A DNA stretch of 64,000 nucleotides from Catellatospora paridis. GTDB lineage: Bacteria; Actinomycetota; Actinomycetes; Mycobacteriales; Micromonosporaceae. The stretch spans positions 400,228 through 464,227 of the forward strand of contig NZ_ML769316.1 of NCBI RefSeq assembly GCF_009720365.1, given 5' to 3'. The notes under the pieces were generated by a model. That model ran no database searches. It was not told the origin of the DNA and saw only the letters and a program-made list of their open reading frames with translations. Positions 1 to 9,001 of this stretch are shown here, piece after piece (positions within the stretch are counted from its first letter, which is position 1; each line of letters begins with the position of its first letter). Made by a program: the position numbers and the translations under genes.

Positions 1-2140
1 CGAACTCGGCGCCGGGCCCGCCACCGGGCGACGGCACCCGCACCCGGGTCCGCTGTCCGTCCGCCGGAGCGTACAGGCACAGCCGCACGCCGTCGGCCCA
101 CTCATAGTCCGGCCGGTCGTCGCGCTCGCCGAACGCGATCACCGCGCCGGGCCGCGCGAGCACCGGCACACTGTCGAACTCGTGCTTCTCGGTGACCCAC
201 GCCGGTCCGGTGAGCTGCGCGCCGGTCACCAGGTGCGTCCAGGTGCCGGCCGGCACGTAGAACGTCACCTCGCCGTCGGCGCTCATCACCGGCGCGACCA
301 GGACATCCGGGCCGAGCATGTACTGCCGGTCCAGGTATGCCGCGGTCGGGTCGTCCGGGAACTCCAGCACCATCGGGCGCATCATCGGCAGGCCCTCGCG
401 GTGGGCCTGCTCGGCGACCGCGGCCAGGTACGGCATCAGGCTCATCTTGAGCTTGGTGAAGTGCCGCAGCACGTCGACCGCCTCGCTGTCGAACGCCCAC
501 GGCACCCGGTACGACCCGGAGCCGTGCAACCGCGAGTGCGACGACAACAGCCCGAAGGCGATCCACCGCTTGAACACCGCCGCGTCCGGGGTGCCCTCGA
601 AGCCGCCGATGTCGTGGCTCCAGTAGCCGAAGCCCGACGCGGCCAGGGACAGCCCGCCGCGCAGCGACTCGGCCATCGCGGTGAACGTCGACTCGCAGTC
701 GCCGCCCCAGTGCACCGGCAACTGCTGGCCCCCGGCGGTGGCGGAGCGGGCGAAGACCACCGCCTCGCCCTCGCCGCGCTCGGCTTCCAGCAGCCCGAAG
801 ACCGCCTTGTTGTACAGGTGGGCGTAGTAGTTGTGCATCCGCTGCGGGTCCGAGCCGTCGTGCCAGACCACGTCGGTCGGGATGCGCTCGCCGAAGTCCG
901 TCTTGAAGCTGTCCACGCCCATGTCGAGCAGCGCCTTGAGTTTGCCGGTGTACCAGGCGACGGCGTCGGGGTTGGTGAAGTCGACCAGGGCCATCCCGGC
1001 CTGCCACTTGTCCCACTGCCAGACCGAGCCGTCCGGCCGCTGGACCAGGTAGCCGTGGCGGCGGCCCTCCTCGAACAGGTATGAGCGCTGCGCGATGTAC
1101 GGGTTGATCCAGACGCACACCTTGAGGCCGCGCTCGTGCAGGCGGCGCAGCATGCCCTCCGGGTCGGGGAAGGTCGCCGGGTCCCAGATGAAGTCGACCC
1201 AGTGGAACTGCCGCATCCAGAAGCAGTCGAAGTGGAACACCGACAGGGGCAGGTCACGCTCGGCCATACCGTCGATGAACTCGTTGACGGTCTTCTCGTC
1301 GTACGACGTGGTGAACGACGTGGACAGCCACAGCCCGTACGACCAGGCGGGCACCTTGGCGGGACGGCCGGTCAGCGCGGTGTAGCGGCGCAGCACGTCC
1401 TTGGGCGTGGGGCCGTCGACGAGGTAGTAGGTGAGCGACTGGCCCTCGACGCTGAACTGGGCCTGCGACACCACCTCCGAGCCGATCTCGAACGAGACGT
1501 GCTCCGGATGGTCGACGAAGACGCCGTAGCCGCCGCTGCTGAGGTAGAACGGCACGTTCTTGTACGCCTGCTCGCTGGCGGTGCCGCCGTCGGCGTTCCA
1601 GATGTCGACGGTCTGGCCGTTCTTGACGAACGCGCCGAACCGCTCCCCCAGCCCGTAGACGGTCTCGCCCACGCCGAGGGCGAGCCGGTCGTGCACGTAC
1701 GTGCGGCCCTCGGCGTCGGTGGCCAGGCCGATGCTGCGCTCGGTGGACGAGGTGAGCACCCGGTCGCCGTGCAGGAAGTCCACGCGCCACCCGTCGACCA
1801 GCGCGACCCGCGCGGTCAGCTCACCCGTGGTGAGCGTGGCGGACAGGCCGGTCACGTCGACGGCGACCGGGTGGTCGTCGCCGTCGGCCAGCGCGAACCG
1901 GGGCGTCTTGGGCAGGCCGCCGAGGTGGTGGGCGACGGTGACGCCGATGACGCCTTCGGCGGGCGAGAAGAACCGCACCGTGACCAGTGGCCGGTTGAGG
2001 GTGTCGCCGCGCCTGGTGATCTGGCCGGTGGGGGCGAAGACGGTGAAACCGCGCTCGTCGAGCTCGACCGACTCGACCGTGCCGGGGCGCAGCACGCTGA
2101 CGCCGGGTCGCAGTTGCCAGTACCCGTCGGTGAACTTCAC
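1..2140 (-). CDS. GH31 alpha-xylosidase/alpha-glucosidase, 3' end beyond window
   Basis: This is a family GH31 retaining alpha-glycosidase, closest in layout to YicI-type alpha-xylosidases, which release xylose from xyloglucan-like oligosaccharides. About 713 residues are visible; the C-terminus lies outside the window. The translation reads MKFTDGYWQLRPG and has an N-terminal beta domain, then a TIM barrel. The nucleophile motif KTDFGERIP and the acid/base motif SHDIGGFEG are both present. There is no signal peptide, so it is cytoplasmic and acts on imported sugars. The start is GTG, overlapping the stop of the upstream permease gene as GTGA, so translation is coupled to the ABC importer. 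The alpha-xylosidase rather than alpha-glucosidase assignment is inference from family resemblance and context. Confidence 0.9.
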   Translation of the reverse strand, partial: MKFTDGYWQLRPGVSVLRPGTVESVELDERGFTVFAPTGQITRRGDTLNRPLVTVRFFSPAEGVIGVTVAHHLGGLPKTPRFALADGDDHPVAVDVTGLSATLTTGELTARVALVDGWRVDFLHGDRVLTSSTERSIGLATDAEGRTYVHDRLALGVGETVYGLGERFGAFVKNGQTVDIWNADGGTASEQAYKNVPFYLSSGGYGVFVDHPEHVSFEIGSEVVSQAQFSVEGQSLTYYLVDGPTPKDVLRRYTALTGRPAKVPAWSYGLWLSTSFTTSYDEKTVNEFIDGMAERDLPLSVFHFDCFWMRQFHWVDFIWDPATFPDPEGMLRRLHERGLKVCVWINPYIAQRSYLFEEGRRHGYLVQRPDGSVWQWDKWQAGMALVDFTNPDAVAWYTGKLKALLDMGVDSFKTDFGERIPTDVVWHDGSDPQRMHNYYAHLYNKAVFGLLEAERGEGEAVVFARSATAGGQQLPVHWGGDCESTFTAMAESLRGGLSLAASGFGYWSHDIGGFEGTPDAAVFKRWIAFGLLSSHSRLHGSGSYRVPWAFDSEAVDVLRHFTKLKMSLMPYLAAVAEQAHREGLPMMRPMVLEFPDDPTAAYLDRQYMLGPDVLVAPVMSADGEVTFYVPAGTWTHLVTGAQLTGPAWVTEKHEFDSVPVLARPGAVIAFGERDDRPDYEWADGVRLCLYAPADGQRTRVRVPSPGGGPGAEF

Positions 2141-3015
2141 TTCTCGGCTCCTGCTGTGATGCCGCGCGAAAGGGTGCGCTGGAAGATGATGAAGAAGAGG
2201 ACTGCCGGCACCAGGCTGATCAGCGCGCCCGCGTTGGTGGTCGGGGCGTCCATCAGCCGGTCGCCCTGCAACGAGGCCAGCGCGACCGGGATGGTCTGCG
2301 TGCTGTTGTCGATGAGCATGACCAGCGGGATCAGGAACTCGTTCCAGGTCCAGATGAAGAAGAAGATCAGCAGCACCGCGAGGGTCGGCCGCACGTTGGG
2401 GAAGACCACCCGCCGCAGCACCGTCCACTTGCCCGCCCCGTCCAGCGCCGCCGCTTCGAGCACGGAGCGGGGGAAGGTGCCGAGCACCGAGGCGAGCAGG
2501 TAGGTGCCGAACGCGCTCTGGATGACCGTGAAGATGATGATCACTGAGAGCTGGGTGTTGTAGAGGCCGATCTGCTTGGCCGCGTAGTACAGCGGGTAGA
2601 TCAGCGCCTCCTGCGGCATCATGTTCGCCAGCAGGAACAGGCCGACGATCCAGAGCCGCCCCTTGACCCGGCCGATGCCCAGCGCGTACGCGTTGAACAG
2701 CGACACGGCCACCGCGAGCACCGCCACCGAGCCCGAGATGAGCAGCGAGTTCCAGAACTTCAGCGGGAAGTTGACCTCGGTCCAGTACGTCTTCAGACCC
2801 TTGGTGTAGAACTCCGTCGGCCAGCTCAGCGGGCCGGCCGACGAGTAGTCACCGGGCGACTTGAACGCGTTGAGCAGCATGAACAAGAACGGCACCAGCA
2901 TGATCACCGCGCCGAGGGTGACCAGCGCGAGCACGACCCAGCGGCTCGCGCCGCGGTGGTGCCGGTCGCGGACCTTGCGGCGCGGGGCCCGGTCCGTTAC
3001 GAGCGTGACGGCCAT
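2137..3015 (-). CDS. Sugar ABC transporter permease, MalG type
   Basis: This is the inner-membrane permease of a CUT1 carbohydrate importer, 292 residues with six predicted membrane segments. The EAA loop that contacts the ATPase is visible as EAAALDGAGKWTVLRRVVFP at about residues 187-206. The start ATG sits one base after the stop of the MalF-type gene, and its own stop overlaps the GH31 start. No ATPase is encoded in the cluster, which is usual in actinobacteria where one MsiK-like ATPase serves many CUT1 importers. The likely substrate is an alpha-linked oligosaccharide cut by GH31. Confidence 0.92.
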   Translation of the reverse strand: MAVTLVTDRAPRRKVRDRHHRGASRWVVLALVTLGAVIMLVPFLFMLLNAFKSPGDYSSAGPLSWPTEFYTKGLKTYWTEVNFPLKFWNSLLISGSVAVLAVAVSLFNAYALGIGRVKGRLWIVGLFLLANMMPQEALIYPLYYAAKQIGLYNTQLSVIIIFTVIQSAFGTYLLASVLGTFPRSVLEAAALDGAGKWTVLRRVVFPNVRPTLAVLLIFFFIWTWNEFLIPLVMLIDNSTQTIPVALASLQGDRLMDAPTTNAGALISLVPAVLFFIIFQRTLSRGITAGAEK

Positions 3016-3016
3016 G

Positions 3017-3988
3017 TCAGACCTCCCGGTCCTGGCGCTCGCCGCGGTACTGCAGCCAGATGAACAGCCCGGCCACCACGATGATGATCAGGGTGAGCAC
3101 GGTGGAGATGGCTGAGCCGTAGCCGACCTGGAGCTTCTTGAAGAACGTGTAGTAGGCGAAGTACGAGGGGACGTTGGTCGCGTTCTCCGGCCCGCCGCGG
3201 GTCAGCGCGAACACCGGTCCGAACACCTTCAGCGCGGCGATCGTGCAGGTCAGCGCGACCACGAAGGTCTCCGGGCGGATCTGCGGCAGGGTGATGGAGC
3301 GGAACCGGTGGAACCAGTTGGCGCCGTCGACCTCGGCGGCCTCGTACAGCTCGGGGTCGACCCGCTGCAGCGCCGCCATGAACACGACCACCGGGTAGCC
3401 GATCTGCACCCAGATCATCACCGCCATGACGGTGGGCAGTGCGGTGTCCGGGTCGCCGAGCCAGTCGTGGCGCAGCGCGCCGAGTCCGATCACGTCGAGC
3501 AGGCTGTTGAACGCGCCGTCGGGGCGCAGGATCCAGCCCCAGACGATGCCGGCCACCACCACGGGCAGCACCTGCGGCAGGTAGAACGCGGCGCGCAGGG
3601 CGGCGGCGGTCCGGGGCTTGAACCGGCGGCCGATGACGTCGAACAGCACGGCGGCCAGCAGCAGCCCGAGCAGCGTCGGCACGACGACCATCGCGACGAT
3701 CATGGCGATGGTGTTCTTGAACGACGTCCAGAACACCTCGTCCTGGAACAGGCGCGTGTAGTTGTCGAAGCCGATGAACGTGGGGTCGCCGACGCCGGAC
3801 CACTTGGTCAGCGACAGGTAGAGGGTGCCGCCCAGCGGCACGCCGATGACGAGCACGAACAGAATCGCGCCGGGCAGCAGGTAGAGCCAGTATCCGGCGC
3901 CGCCTTCACGGCGCTTGCGCGGCGTCCGGACGGGTTCGGGGCGGGTGGCGGGCCGTTGCGGGCCGGCCGAGGTCTGGGTGAGTGCCAT
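3017..3988 (-). CDS. Sugar ABC transporter permease, MalF type
   Basis: This is the second CUT1 permease, 323 residues, with a basic cytoplasmic N-terminus (RTPRKRREGG) followed by six membrane segments. The EAA motif is EAAEVDGANWFHRFRSITLP. I chose the ATG at 3988 because AAGGA lies about 8 bases upstream. A GTG at 4048 would add 20 low-complexity residues without a Shine-Dalgarno site. It lies between the binding protein and the MalG-type gene, in the standard actinobacterial CUT1 order. Confidence 0.92.
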   Translation of the reverse strand: MALTQTSAGPQRPATRPEPVRTPRKRREGGAGYWLYLLPGAILFVLVIGVPLGGTLYLSLTKWSGVGDPTFIGFDNYTRLFQDEVFWTSFKNTIAMIVAMVVVPTLLGLLLAAVLFDVIGRRFKPRTAAALRAAFYLPQVLPVVVAGIVWGWILRPDGAFNSLLDVIGLGALRHDWLGDPDTALPTVMAVMIWVQIGYPVVVFMAALQRVDPELYEAAEVDGANWFHRFRSITLPQIRPETFVVALTCTIAALKVFGPVFALTRGGPENATNVPSYFAYYTFFKKLQVGYGSAISTVLTLIIIVVAGLFIWLQYRGERQDREV

Positions 3989-4044
3989 GGGAGATCCTTC
4001 CCGGGGAGGTCGGGCGCACCGGGGCGCGCCCGACCCTCGCCGTC

Positions 4045-5352
4045 TCACTTACCGGTGATCTCCTTGACGCCCTCGCCGTACGGCTTGGCGATCGCGTCGA
4101 GCACCTGGTCGGGCGTCTTCGAGCCGTTGATCAGGCTCTGGAACCCGGAGACCAGCACGTCGTAGTAGCCGGGCACCGGCCAGTCGGGGTAGAAGGCCAG
4201 GCCGTCCTGCTGGCTGATCGTGTTGAAGTTCTCGATCAGCTTCTGGTTCTTCGGGTCGGTGATCTGCGACGCGTCGGCGGCGACGGGGACACCGCCGTTG
4301 TTGCCGATCAGCGCCTGGATCTCCGGGCGCAGGGTGATGTCGATGAAGTCGTACGCCAGTCCCTTGGCCTTGCTGCCGGCGGGCACGACCCAGAGGTTGC
4401 CCGACGAGCCGGCGTGGAACTTGTTGCCGGGGAACAGGAACGAGTCCCAGTTGAACTTGATCTCGTTCTTGAACCGGCCGTACCACCAGCTACCGGAGAC
4501 GATCATCGGGGCCTTGCCGGAGATGAACGCGGTGCCCATGTCCTCGGCCTTGAGGCTCGCCGAGGTCTTGGCGACGTAGCCCTTGGCGACGTAGTCGGCG
4601 AAGGCCTGCGCGCCGGACTTCAGCGGGTCGGCCTTGAAGTCGACCGGGTTCTTGTAGAGCTGGTAGTCGTCGACGAACTTGCGGTCGGCCTTGGCCAGCG
4701 CCAGCTGGTAGAACAGCTGCCCGGCCGGGTACTCGGCGCCGGCCTCGGCCAGCGGCGTGACGCCCTTGGCCACGAACGCGTCCATCGCCTTGGTGAACTC
4801 GTCGTACGTGGTCGGCACCGCGACGTTGTACTTGGTGAACAGGTCCTTGTTGTAATAGACCATGACGTACTCGCCGTAGTTGGGCACGCCGTACCAGTTG
4901 CCCTCGCCCATCACGCCCTTGTCGCTGTAGCGGGCGGTGGTCTGCAGGCTGGGGCTGAGCTTCTTGTCCCAGCCGCGCTTCTCGGTCTCCGCGGTCAGGT
5001 CCGTCAGCAGGCCCTGGGAGGACAGCAGGCCCGCCGTGGCGTTGCCCTTGTTGTACTCCATGATGTCCGGACCCTCGGACGAGTTGATGATCATGCCGGC
5101 GTTCTGCTGGATCTGCTCGAACGCCTTGCGCTCGAACTGGACCTCGACGCCCGGGTGCTCGTCCTTGAAGGTCTGGATCGCCTTGTCCCAGGCGATCCCC
5201 ATCGCGCTGTTCGCGCTCTCGTAGTGCCAGAGCTTCAGGGTCTTGGCGTCGCCGCCGTCGCCACTGTCCCCGTCGCCACCGCACGCGGCCAGCGTGCCGG
5301 CGGCCAGCGCCGCCGTCACGACAGCCACGCCCAGCTTGCGGAATCGCGTCAT
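4045..5352 (-). CDS. Extracellular sugar-binding lipoprotein of CUT1 ABC importer
   Basis: This is a 435-residue solute-binding protein of the MalE/family 1 type. It has a lipoprotein signal peptide ending in the lipobox LAAC (Cys24), followed by a Gly/Asp-rich linker and the sequence KTLKLWHYESANS that starts the first lobe. It delivers sugar to the two permeases encoded downstream. The start ATG has a strong AGGAGGAT site. It is the first gene of the operon 5352 to 1, which lies just downstream of the LacI gene. Specificity cannot be read from the sequence; the adjacent GH31 suggests a xylosylated or glucosylated oligosaccharide. Confidence 0.92.
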   Translation of the reverse strand: MTRFRKLGVAVVTAALAAGTLAACGGDGDSGDGGDAKTLKLWHYESANSAMGIAWDKAIQTFKDEHPGVEVQFERKAFEQIQQNAGMIINSSEGPDIMEYNKGNATAGLLSSQGLLTDLTAETEKRGWDKKLSPSLQTTARYSDKGVMGEGNWYGVPNYGEYVMVYYNKDLFTKYNVAVPTTYDEFTKAMDAFVAKGVTPLAEAGAEYPAGQLFYQLALAKADRKFVDDYQLYKNPVDFKADPLKSGAQAFADYVAKGYVAKTSASLKAEDMGTAFISGKAPMIVSGSWWYGRFKNEIKFNWDSFLFPGNKFHAGSSGNLWVVPAGSKAKGLAYDFIDITLRPEIQALIGNNGGVPVAADASQITDPKNQKLIENFNTISQQDGLAFYPDWPVPGYYDVLVSGFQSLINGSKTPDQVLDAIAKPYGEGVKEITGK

Positions 5353-5400
5353 TGCTATCCTCCTGGTGAGTATCTAGCCGGTACTTACCTAGGCCCGTCG

Positions 5401-5473
5401 TCGCGTTGCAGCGCGGCGGCGGGCCGTCTGCCTGTCATCGCGTTGCAGCGCGAGGACGGGCCGTTGCCTGTCA
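5401..5473. repeat. Tandem direct repeat carrying two near-palindromes upstream of the ABC operon
   Basis: Two head-to-tail copies, 5401-5437 and 5438-5473, share TCGCGTTGCAGCGCG and GGGCCGT(C)TGCCTGTCA with a few differences between them. Each copy contains CGCGTTGCAGCGCG, a 14-bp palindrome with two mismatches. The array lies about 50-120 bp upstream of the binding-protein start, and its second copy contains the LacI stop codon. It could be a double operator or simply a local duplication. It does not match the palindrome upstream of the LacI gene. Confidence 0.5.
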
Positions 5474-6532
5474 CGTGTCCGGCGGCCCCGAGCCGGTCAG
5501 TCCAACATCGCCGCCGGTGCGCGCAGCCGGGCCGGTCGAACCGCGGACCTCCAGAGCGCACGGCAGCAGCTGCTGGTGGTGCTCTTTGGCCACGCCCTCC
5601 AGCTGGCGCAGCAGCGCCTCCATCGCGATCCGGCCCAGCGCCGCGCCCGGCGAGGTCATCGCGGTCAGCGCCGGGTGAGCCAGCTCGGCGACCTGCGGCG
5701 AGGTCACCATCGACACGACCGAGACGTCGCCGGGCACCGCGCGATGGCGGATGGCCAGTTCGCCGAGGATGCCGAAGATCGCGCTCTCGTTCATGGCCAG
5801 CACGGCGGTCAGGTCGGGGACCTGCGCAACCGCGGCGCTCAGCGCGGCCCTGCCACCGGCGGCGCTGTCCTCGGCCGCGATCATCACGGGCTCCAGCCCG
5901 TGCCGCGCCATCGCCGCGCAGAAGGCGTCCCGGGTGCGCAGCGCCGGGCCGTAGCCGGCCGCGATGGCGTCGGCCGAGTGGTTCACGTAGACGATCCGGC
6001 GGTGGCCGAGCCCGACCAGGTGGTCGACGGCCTCGTGGACGGTCTGCTCGAAGTCGATGTCGACGTATGACAGCCCCGCGGTGTCGCCGGTGCGGCCGAT
6101 CAGCACCACCGGCAGGCCGGCCTCCTGGAGTGCGGCGACCCGGTCGTCCTCGACCTGCACCTCCATCAGCACGACCCCGTCGAACATGCCCTGGGTCGCC
6201 AGCCGGCGCAGGACGTCGTGGTCGGCGGCCCCGACCGGTGAGAGCACCAGGTGGTAGCCCGCCGCACTGGCGGCGGCCGCCGCCCCGGTCACGAACGCGG
6301 TCTCGGTGGCGCCGAGTCCGCGCTCGTCCATCGGCATCAGCAGGCCGACGATCCGGCTGCGCCGGGTGGCCAGGCCGCGAGCCATCGCGTTCGGCTGGTA
6401 GTCGAGCTCGGCCATGGCCGCGAGCACCCTGGTCCGGGTGGCCTCGGAGATCGGGCGGGTGCCGGTGAGCACGTATGACACCGTGCTGACCGAGACCCGG
6501 GCAAGGCGCGCGACGTCATGCATGGTGGCCAT
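5471..6532 (-). CDS. LacI-family transcriptional regulator
   Basis: This is a 353-residue LacI/GalR repressor. The N-terminal helix-turn-helix is HDVARLARVSVSTVSYVLTG and the hinge helix ends in NAMARGLATRRSRIVGLLMP. A periplasmic-binding-protein-like effector domain fills the rest. The ATG at 6532 is preceded by AAGGAGGTG at 5-6 bases, so I prefer it to longer upstream starts in the same frame. It lies directly upstream of, and in the same direction as, the importer/GH31 operon. It probably controls that operon and itself, releasing DNA when the imported sugar or a derivative binds. Confidence 0.92.
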   Translation of the reverse strand: MATMHDVARLARVSVSTVSYVLTGTRPISEATRTRVLAAMAELDYQPNAMARGLATRRSRIVGLLMPMDERGLGATETAFVTGAAAAASAAGYHLVLSPVGAADHDVLRRLATQGMFDGVVLMEVQVEDDRVAALQEAGLPVVLIGRTGDTAGLSYVDIDFEQTVHEAVDHLVGLGHRRIVYVNHSADAIAAGYGPALRTRDAFCAAMARHGLEPVMIAAEDSAAGGRAALSAAVAQVPDLTAVLAMNESAIFGILGELAIRHRAVPGDVSVVSMVTSPQVAELAHPALTAMTSPGAALGRIAMEALLRQLEGVAKEHHQQLLPCALEVRGSTGPAARTGGDVGLTGSGPPDT

Positions 6533-6573
6533 GCGCGCACCTCCTTGACCAGCGGTGGGACTACCTCGGCCCG

Positions 6574-6606
6574 TCGTCGAAACGCTTCGACTAAGCGGTT
6601 CGACGA
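6574..6606. promoter_or_regulatory. Palindromic operator candidate upstream of LacI gene
   Basis: A 33-bp interrupted palindrome has perfect outer arms TCGTCGAA and TTCGACGA. An inner block, GTCGAAACGCTTCGAC, is itself a 16-bp palindrome with two central mismatches. It ends 42 bp upstream of the LacI start codon. CGAA-N4-TTCG cores of this kind are typical LacI-family sites in actinobacteria. Autoregulation is inferred. Confidence 0.6.
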
Positions 6607-7124
6607 ACGATAGGTCGCGTGTTACGACGCCGTCAACTGTTGATGTTGAAAAGAAGTCCGGACGGTGCCACCGGCGCACCGCTCCGTCGGCCGCTTTCAG
6701 TGGTTGACGTCGATACCGACCGCACCCTCGGCCGCCCCATCGGGCGACTACCCGACGATCGGCCCGTCCAACCGGCCACACCCCTGCGGCCGGCACGCAG
6801 CCCACACCCGACCTGGGAGGACCGGGGTGCCGGACATCGACACCTCGGGTGCGACATCCGGCCCCGCAAAAGGCGACAGCCTGCCCCTCCACCGCCGAAA
6901 TCCCACTGCACCGGAAAAGCCCCATGCAGGTTTGACCGCAGCCAACGGCCGATTATCCGAGTTGTGGCCCGGATCACGGCGATCCGGACGGTCAGTTCGG
7001 GTCACCGATCCATAAAGCGGCCCTTTCCGACGTTTGGTGCCATCCTGGCCAGATTTGCCATAACGTGGAGAGATCCGGTGATGACAGCTCCCGGATCGAT
7101 GACCTTCGACATCCGAGGACGCAC
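6607..7124. other. Intergenic region without a supported gene
   Basis: About 520 bases between the LacI operator and the SHOCT gene hold no convincing coding sequence. Open frames on both strands here are rich in Pro, Arg and Ser and lack a plausible start or family resemblance. The end near 7065-7124 should hold the promoter of the next gene. I could not identify a clear -35/-10 pair or a riboswitch fold. Confidence 0.5.
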
Positions 7125-7532
7125 ATGATCACCTTGGCTCAGTCGTCGTTCGGCAACGGCGACTTCCTGCTCTGGATGTTCGAGTTCTTCCTGTTCGTGA
7201 TCTGGTTCTGGCTGCTGTTCACGGTCTTCACGGACCTCTTCCGCGATCACGAGACCTCAGGTTGGGCGAAGACCCTGTGGATCATCCTGGTCATCGTCCT
7301 GCCCTACCTGGGCGTCTTCATCTATCTCATCGCGCGTGGCCGCGGGATGGCCGAGCGCGGCCTGAAACAGCAGCAAGCCATGAAACAGCAGATGGACGCG
7401 CAGATCCGCTCCGCCGTCGGCACCGGCATGTCGCCCACCGACCAGATCGCGCAGGCCAAGTCCCTGCTCGACACCGGAGCGATCACCCAGGCCGAGTTCG
7501 ACGTGCTCAAGGCCAAAGCACTGAAAGCCTGA
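7125..7532 (+). CDS. Two-TM membrane protein with PLDc_N-like and SHOCT domains
   Basis: This is a 135-residue membrane protein. Two hydrophobic helices occupy about residues 16-38 (FFLFVIWFWLLF) and 48-68 (WIILVIVLPYLGVFIYLIAR), the arrangement seen in PLDc_N proteins. A Gln/Met-rich stretch follows. The C-terminus, IAQAKSLLDTGAITQAEF, is a SHOCT motif, a short C-terminal oligomerisation element found on many bacterial proteins. The ATG at 7125 has GAGGA at about 8 bases. It is a single-gene unit closed by a strong hairpin. Its exact function is unknown. Confidence 0.85.
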   Translation: MITLAQSSFGNGDFLLWMFEFFLFVIWFWLLFTVFTDLFRDHETSGWAKTLWIILVIVLPYLGVFIYLIARGRGMAERGLKQQQAMKQQMDAQIRSAVGTGMSPTDQIAQAKSLLDTGAITQAEFDVLKAKALKA

Positions 7533-7562
7533 GCCCCGAGAGATCGCCGTCAAGCAGCACAC

Positions 7563-7590
7563 GGTCAGGCCGGTTATCACCGGCCTGACC
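7563..7590 (+). terminator. Hairpin terminator after SHOCT gene
   Basis: GGTCAGGCCGGT and ACCGGCCTGACC form a perfect 12-bp stem with a 4-base loop, 30 bases after the stop codon. There is no T-tract, which is common for actinobacterial terminators. Confidence 0.75.
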
Positions 7591-7745
7591 TGCGTTCATC
7601 GGTGGGTTACGGCAACCGACCGGTCGTCGGCGGATCCCTTGTCTATCAGTTAGGAATGTTGCAAGATGTCTGTCTTCGACAACTCTCGATGCTCTGATGT
7701 CGACACCGCTCCCGGAGTCCGTCAGGGAACGGCCCTGGAGGTCGC

Positions 7746-8609
7746 GTGCTGCTCGTCTACTCCGGCCGCCACAAGGCGGCGTCCAGCTGGTCACGCGCCA
7801 TCCTGCGGGAGGCCGCCGCCCTGCTCGGCCTGAACATGGTCACCGTCATCGCGCCGGAGCAGTGGGCGCCCTACGGCTCGCTGGCCGAACTCGTCCGCCA
7901 GGAGCGGGTCGACCTCCTGTCGCTGACCAACATCGAGCAGCGGCACTACGAGACCCTGCCGCCGCGGCGCACCGTCAACATCATCCGCGACCCGCGCGAC
8001 ATCGTGGTCTCGGGATACTTCAGCCACCGCAACACCCACGGCATACACGCACTGGGGGTGACCTGGCACGAGCTCATCGACCACCGCAAACGCCTGCTGG
8101 AGCTGGACGTCCCGGACGGCCTGCTGGAGGAGATCGAGTTCAGCGGCTACTTCCTCGACCACATGAGCACCTGGGACTACCACCAGCCGGAGGTGCTGGA
8201 GCTGCGGATGGAGGACCAGATCTGCGACCAGGTCGCCGTGTGGACGCAGATCTTCGAGCACTACGGGCTGCTGGTTCCCCGCCGGACGGTCGGCGAGTGG
8301 GTCCGCGCCACCGCGGTGCGGTGGCGCCTGGCCGCACTGCGGGCCGAGCCGGACGCCAGGCTGCGCCGCGCGCTACCCGCGTTCACCCTGGGCCGCCTGC
8401 CACGGTCGTATGCGCGGCTCGCGGTGGACCACTACACGTTCACCCGGCTGTCCTCCTCCGACCGCAGGCCCGGTGAGGTGGACGAGATGAACCACTACCG
8501 CAACGGCGTCCCCGGCGACTGGCGCAAGCACTTCACGGAACGGCACCGCAAGGCCTTCCGGGCGCGGCACGGCGACCTCGCGGAGCGGCTGGGCTACCCC
8601 GCCGACTGA
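7746..8609 (+). CDS. Sulfotransferase-family protein
   Basis: This is a 287-residue PAPS-dependent sulfotransferase-like protein, which would transfer a sulfuryl group to an unknown acceptor. The 3'-phosphate-binding motif is IIRDPRDIVVSGYFSH at about residues 79-94. The C-terminal MNHYRNGVPGDWRKHFT motif matches the conserved (R/K)xGxxGDWKxxF signature. The N-terminal 5'-phosphosulfate loop is degenerate (YSGRHKAASSWS), although Lys10 and Ser13-Ser14 could serve. The start is GTG with GGAGGT five bases upstream. It stands alone, with nitrile hydratase genes converging from the other side, so the substrate cannot be inferred. Confidence 0.8.
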   Translation: MLLVYSGRHKAASSWSRAILREAAALLGLNMVTVIAPEQWAPYGSLAELVRQERVDLLSLTNIEQRHYETLPPRRTVNIIRDPRDIVVSGYFSHRNTHGIHALGVTWHELIDHRKRLLELDVPDGLLEEIEFSGYFLDHMSTWDYHQPEVLELRMEDQICDQVAVWTQIFEHYGLLVPRRTVGEWVRATAVRWRLAALRAEPDARLRRALPAFTLGRLPRSYARLAVDHYTFTRLSSSDRRPGEVDEMNHYRNGVPGDWRKHFTERHRKAFRARHGDLAERLGYPAD

Positions 8610-8641
8610 CTCACCCGAACTCGCCGACCCGCCACGGGGGA

Positions 8642-9001
8642 TCAGTGGTGGTGGTCGTGCCGGCCGTCGCGGTGGTCATGGTCGGCCGGGAGCCGGGCCA
8701 GGGCGTGGGCACGGGCGGCGATCTCGTCGTGGGAGACGGTTCCCTGCTCGTCCAGCACGTCTTCGAGCGCGGCGAGCCAGTGCTCGTAGTAACTCCAGTG
8801 CTGGTCCTGGTCGGCGGTGTCCTCCCAGGCGCCGATGCGGGCGATGAGTGCGGCCTGGAACCGGGGCCAGGTGAAGGCGCCTGCCTCGTGGAGGGTGACG
8901 GCCATGCCGAAGGCACGGCTCTGCCAGGGTTCGGCGAAGAGCAGTTCCCCGTTGGCGCGCGGCGGGGCGGCGACCCCGTCGACGTCGAGCGGGGCGGTCA
9001 A
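8642..9001 (-). CDS. Nitrile hydratase accessory (activator) protein
   Basis: This is a 119-residue accessory protein of the P14K/NhlE type. These proteins load or swap the alpha subunit and insert the metal. It shares the N-terminal fold of the beta subunit: [20 protein letters not shown] is conserved, followed by [11 protein letters not shown]-like helices. The C-terminus ends [12 protein letters not shown], a likely metal-binding tail. I place the start at TTG 9001-8999 because it overlaps the alpha stop as TTGA and lets the reading frame begin at DVDGVAAPP without a gap. There is no other in-frame start nearby. Confidence 0.8.
   Translation of the reverse strand: MTAPLDVDGVAAPPRANGELLFAEPWQSRAFGMAVTLHEAGAFTWPRFQAALIARIGAWEDTADQDQHWSYYEHWLAALEDVLDEQGTVSHDEIAARAHALARLPADHDHRDGRHDHHH

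Noticed and set aside
182-1084. Long plus-strand open frame opposite the GH31 gene
   Set aside because: It is antisense to a gene with clear GH31 motifs. Its sequence is His/Arg/Val-rich with no family resemblance, as expected for GC-rich shadow frames.
3989-4048. GTG start at 4048 for the MalF-type permease
   Set aside because: It adds 20 low-complexity residues and lacks a ribosome site. ATG 3988 has AAGGA at the right distance.
6619-7128. Open frames in the region before the SHOCT gene
   Set aside because: They are Pro/Arg-rich, overlap each other on both strands, and lack starts with ribosome sites.
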